From Proteus vulgaris (GTDB lineage Bacteria; Pseudomonadota; Gammaproteobacteria; Enterobacterales; Enterobacteriaceae): DNA of 64,000 bases. Positions within the stretch are counted from its first letter, which is position 1; the number at the start of each line of letters is the position of its first letter. Positions 61,529-64,000 of this stretch are shown here, one piece after another. The stretch spans positions 1,736,001 to 1,800,000 of the forward strand of contig NZ_CP090064.1 of NCBI RefSeq assembly GCF_023100685.1, read 5' to 3'. Below the pieces are notes generated by a model that was not told where the DNA came from, ran no database searches, and saw only the letters and a program-made list of their open reading frames with translations. The translations under genes and the position numbers were made by a program.

Positions 61529-61963
61529 TTAACGGACAACTAATACTGATGATTCAGCATAGCTAACAACAGAAGATGCAGTAGAGCCGAGGAGGTAAGT
61601 TTTCATGCCGGGGTTACGAGAACCGATGACAATCAACTCGGCTTGAATTTTTTTCGCTGTTTCTAAAATTTTATCGCGTGGATTACCAATGGAAATATAA
61701 AACTGAGAAGTACTGTTAGAAATCTCAACATGCGATAAATTTTCTTTTAACGTAGATAACGCAATTTCAATACGTTGTTTGTCACTTGCGAGTCGGTCTT
61801 GGCCTGCAAATGCAAACCCAACAAAAGATTCATAACTTGGGATCACAGATAAAAAATGAATATTCAGTTTGTCAGCGACAGACAATGCTTTTAGATGAGA
61901 AACAACCTTGTCTAATAAACCAAGCTCTGTAAAATCAACGGGTACTAACACTGTTTTTGTCAT
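61529..61963 (-). CDS. Universal stress protein (UspF/UspG type)
   Basis: This 144-residue single-domain UspA-fold protein begins MTKTVLVPVDFTE and has the ATP-binding-type motif (GSRNPGMKTYLLGSTASSVV) typical of UspF/UspG. The C-terminus SSVLVVR is standard. The gene stands alone with about 700 bases of AT-rich DNA upstream. Confidence 0.88.
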   Translation of the reverse strand: MTKTVLVPVDFTELGLLDKVVSHLKALSVADKLNIHFLSVIPSYESFVGFAFAGQDRLASDKQRIEIALSTLKENLSHVEISNSTSQFYISIGNPRDKILETAKKIQAELIVIGSRNPGMKTYLLGSTASSVVSYAESSVLVVR

Positions 61964-62664
61964 AGTGGCTCCTAATTAACCTTTATTATGATTAGGGCTT
62001 TAATACTAATTTTTTGTACATACAAATATGAGTTACCTACTAATCTTATCAGCCAAAATCAAAAACTGTATAAAAATTAGAAATATTTTTATTTTTTGAG
62101 AGTTGTGTGTTTTTTTTACATGCAAAAAATGAAAAAAATCGTAGTAATTTAAGAGGAAGGGACACAATGGAGTAAACTAGAAATAATTGCTGATAAAATA
62201 GGTTAATTAACAGGTGATAATAAAGTTTTTTTACAATCGTATTAAAATAGATATATAAAAGAAGAGTGGCTATAAATAGATGTATATATAGAGATGTAAA
62301 TAAAGTAAAGAATTAAAAGTAGAAGATAATAATTAAATTTTAGTACTTTGTTTATATTTTATAAAAGTTAAATGCTTTAATTGGCTAAAAATAATTAAAT
62401 TAACCTTATTAATTTAATTTTAAACAATAACCAATTATTACAATGTGTTACGGTAGTGTTGGGTTTTTTTGTTGCCAATGATAATAAGTAGCATTTAACT
62501 TTTGTTAAAATAACAAAGTTATATTGCAAATGAGATTGGTTTTTATTTTTGTTACGCATTAACTAATTAAAAAAATAAACAAACTCTATTTAAATAAGTA
62601 TATTTTTATTTTTAATTGTGCATAATATCTCTAATGTTAATTTTCATCGCAAAGGACGTAAAAT
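61964..62664. other. Gene-free stretch upstream of ferritin
   Basis: About 700 AT-rich bases. I see no credible ORF, tRNA or strong hairpin; it serves two divergent promoters (usp and ftnA). Confidence 0.5.
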
Positions 62665-63168
62665 ATGTTACATCAAGATATGATTAATAAATTGAATGAA
62701 CAGCTAAATTTAGAGTTTTATTCAGCAAATCTTTATTTACAAATGAGTGCTTGGTGCGACGATAAAGGATTTGATGGTGCAGCTAAGTTTTTAAAAGCAC
62801 ATTCTCGTGAAGAAATGGAGCATATGCATCGCTTATTTGATTATTTAAGTGATACAGGTGCGATGCCTTTACTTGGTGCAATTGAAGCGCCACCATCAGA
62901 GTTTTCATCACTCTCTGAATTGTTCGATAAAACTTACGAGCATGAAAAACATATTACAGCTGAAATTAATAAATTAGCTCATGTAGCAATGACCACTCAA
63001 GATTATTCAACCTTTAACTTCTTACAATGGTATGTTGCAGAGCAGCATGAAGAAGAAAAATTATTTAAATCAATCTTAGATAAATTAGCAATGGTTGGTG
63101 ATAGTGGTAAAGCTTTATTCTTGTTAGATAAAGATCTGAATACATTATCAACATCTGCACATGTCTAA
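62665..63168 (+). CDS. ftnA: Non-haem ferritin FtnA
   Basis: This 167-residue ferritin subunit stores iron. The ferroxidase ligands lie in [24 protein letters not shown] and the EQHEEE helix. It forms a 24-mer cage. It starts at ATG 62665 with AAAGGA upstream. It has a strong terminator at 63213-63249. Confidence 0.97.
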   Translation: MLHQDMINKLNEQLNLEFYSANLYLQMSAWCDDKGFDGAAKFLKAHSREEMEHMHRLFDYLSDTGAMPLLGAIEAPPSEFSSLSELFDKTYEHEKHITAEINKLAHVAMTTQDYSTFNFLQWYVAEQHEEEKLFKSILDKLAMVGDSGKALFLLDKDLNTLSTSAHV

Positions 63169-63601
63169 TTATTCATAAAGCTTCAGATAATAAGTTAATA
63201 AATGAATCATTACGCCCTGCTATAAGTGAATAGTAGGGCGCTTTTTTATTCTTCTATCATTACCTCTCTTTCTATTCATGCCTTTTATCTCTTCCTTTAC
63301 TAGCACTGTCTATTTTTTATCCTGAATGTGTTGTTGGATGTTATTTATACAGGATGTTTATTTTACGTTTAACTTAATTTGGTTATGTATTGAACTGTTT
63401 AGACTGTCAATGTGGGTATTATATTTTTTTGAAGTGTAAAAATGGGTGATATTTGAAACAGAAACTGCTCTAAATAACATATATTTTGAGTGCTAGTTCA
63501 CAACCTTTTATTTCTAATAAGAAGAAGCGAAGATCTTGACGTAAATTTGCTATAAAATATTTCCATAAATAAAAAAATCACCTGTAATTTAAGAGGTTAT
63601 T
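63169..63601. other. Intergenic stretch with ftnA terminator
   Basis: The terminator lies at 63213-63249; the rest is promoter-side DNA for the copC gene and contains no ORF that I can support. Confidence 0.5.
63213..63249 (+). terminator. Terminator of ftnA
   Basis: The stem CGCCCTGCTA / TAGTAGGGCG is followed by six T. Confidence 0.9.
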
Positions 63602-63994
63602 ATGTCATTAAATACACTTAAGACATCTTGGGGTAAATTATCAGCCATTGCGGTTTTATTCCTAGGTATGTCGTATCAACAAGCATTAGCTCATGCACAT
63701 TTAAAATCACAGTTACCTGCTGAAGGCGCGGCTATTGAGCAGTCACAAGCACCTAAAGTTATCACACTAGATTTTTCTGAAGGCATTGAACTTGCTTTTA
63801 GTAAAATTAAAGTATCAAATGCTGAAGGTAAAGAAATCACAGTAGGAAAACTGAGTTTAGATCCTGTTAACAACACTAAATTATTATTACCTTTAGAAAG
63901 TGATCTGGCTGAAGGCAATTATTTAGTTGATTGGAATGTGGTTTCTGTTGATGGGCACAAGACAAAAGGTTCTTATCAATTTAGTGTAAAATAA
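63602..63994 (+). CDS. copC: Periplasmic copper-binding protein CopC (YobA)
   Basis: This 130-residue protein has a signal peptide ending ...QQALA, so mature CopC begins HAHLKSQLP with the Cu(II)-binding amino-terminal His. The Ig-like fold ends with the conserved VVSVDGHKTKGSYQF. A copD-type membrane partner would be expected just beyond the window edge. Confidence 0.92.
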   Translation: MSLNTLKTSWGKLSAIAVLFLGMSYQQALAHAHLKSQLPAEGAAIEQSQAPKVITLDFSEGIELAFSKIKVSNAEGKEITVGKLSLDPVNNTKLLLPLESDLAEGNYLVDWNVVSVDGHKTKGSYQFSVK

Positions 63995-64000
63995 TGACAC

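Overview
The window is a chromosomal segment of a Proteus-like enterobacterium (Morganellaceae). The gene order mfd / lolC-lolD-lolE / cobB / pepT ... roxA-phoQ-phoP-purB-hflD-mnmA-nudJ-rluE / icd is the enterobacterial one. The AT-rich intergenic DNA, the secreted-type I.1 lipase with a GHSQG elbow and the solitary genes on the right side fit Proteus. From memory, the lipase resembles but does not match the P. mirabilis enzyme, so another Proteus species is possible; this is an inference.

Layout. (1) 1-19.2 kb is core genome: transcription-coupled repair (mfd, cut by the window edge), the lipoprotein exporter LolCDE, sirtuin CobB, peptidase T, the ribosomal oxygenase RoxA, the PhoPQ two-component system, purine synthesis (purB), tRNA thiolation (mnmA), rRNA pseudouridylation (rluE) and isocitrate dehydrogenase. 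A VWA protein and a small membrane protein sit between pepT and roxA. (2) 19.3-37.4 kb is a badly decayed lambdoid prophage, apparently integrated at icd like e14 and phage 21. It holds an integrase with an in-frame stop, a Q antiterminator truncated by an insertion sequence, a cold-shock gene with a tiny zinc-ribbon ORF behind it, an Hsp20 gene, an intact pinholin / SAR endolysin / spanin cassette, a second lysis cassette full of stop codons, a decayed Acb2-like anti-CBASS ORF and a lambda-like cos site. Five insertion sequences (three IS3-family, one IS30, one IS200-like) have broken it up. It carries a large AAA ATPase with a CxxC hook and an R-x3-E...H C-terminus, like the RloC/PrrC anticodon nucleases, which is a likely defence gene. 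Head, tail, terminase, repressor and replication genes are absent. (3) 37.6-46.3 kb is accessory DNA: a broken Tat-targeted deiminase with a divergent LysR regulator, a GNAT acetyltransferase, a near-identical second copy of the cold-shock unit, several unknown small proteins, and an autotransporter with a hexapeptide repeat. (4) 46.5-64 kb is lineage-specific or core-like: a YedE/FdhT selenium or sulfur transporter with a DUF3343 partner, small lipoproteins, a ParD-like/map pair, an orphan Q antiterminator, lipase, a HicB-like regulator, YcdX phosphatase, a chemoreceptor, an orphan NqrE, a CYTH protein, UspF-like protein, ferritin and CopC.

The strongest leads are the RloC-like ATPase, two ATT-initiated YmcF-like ORFs behind duplicated csp genes, the cos site next to an unknown P-loop gene, the fossil second lysis cassette, the Acb2-like remnant, and the stand-alone Q-type antiterminator upstream of the lipase.
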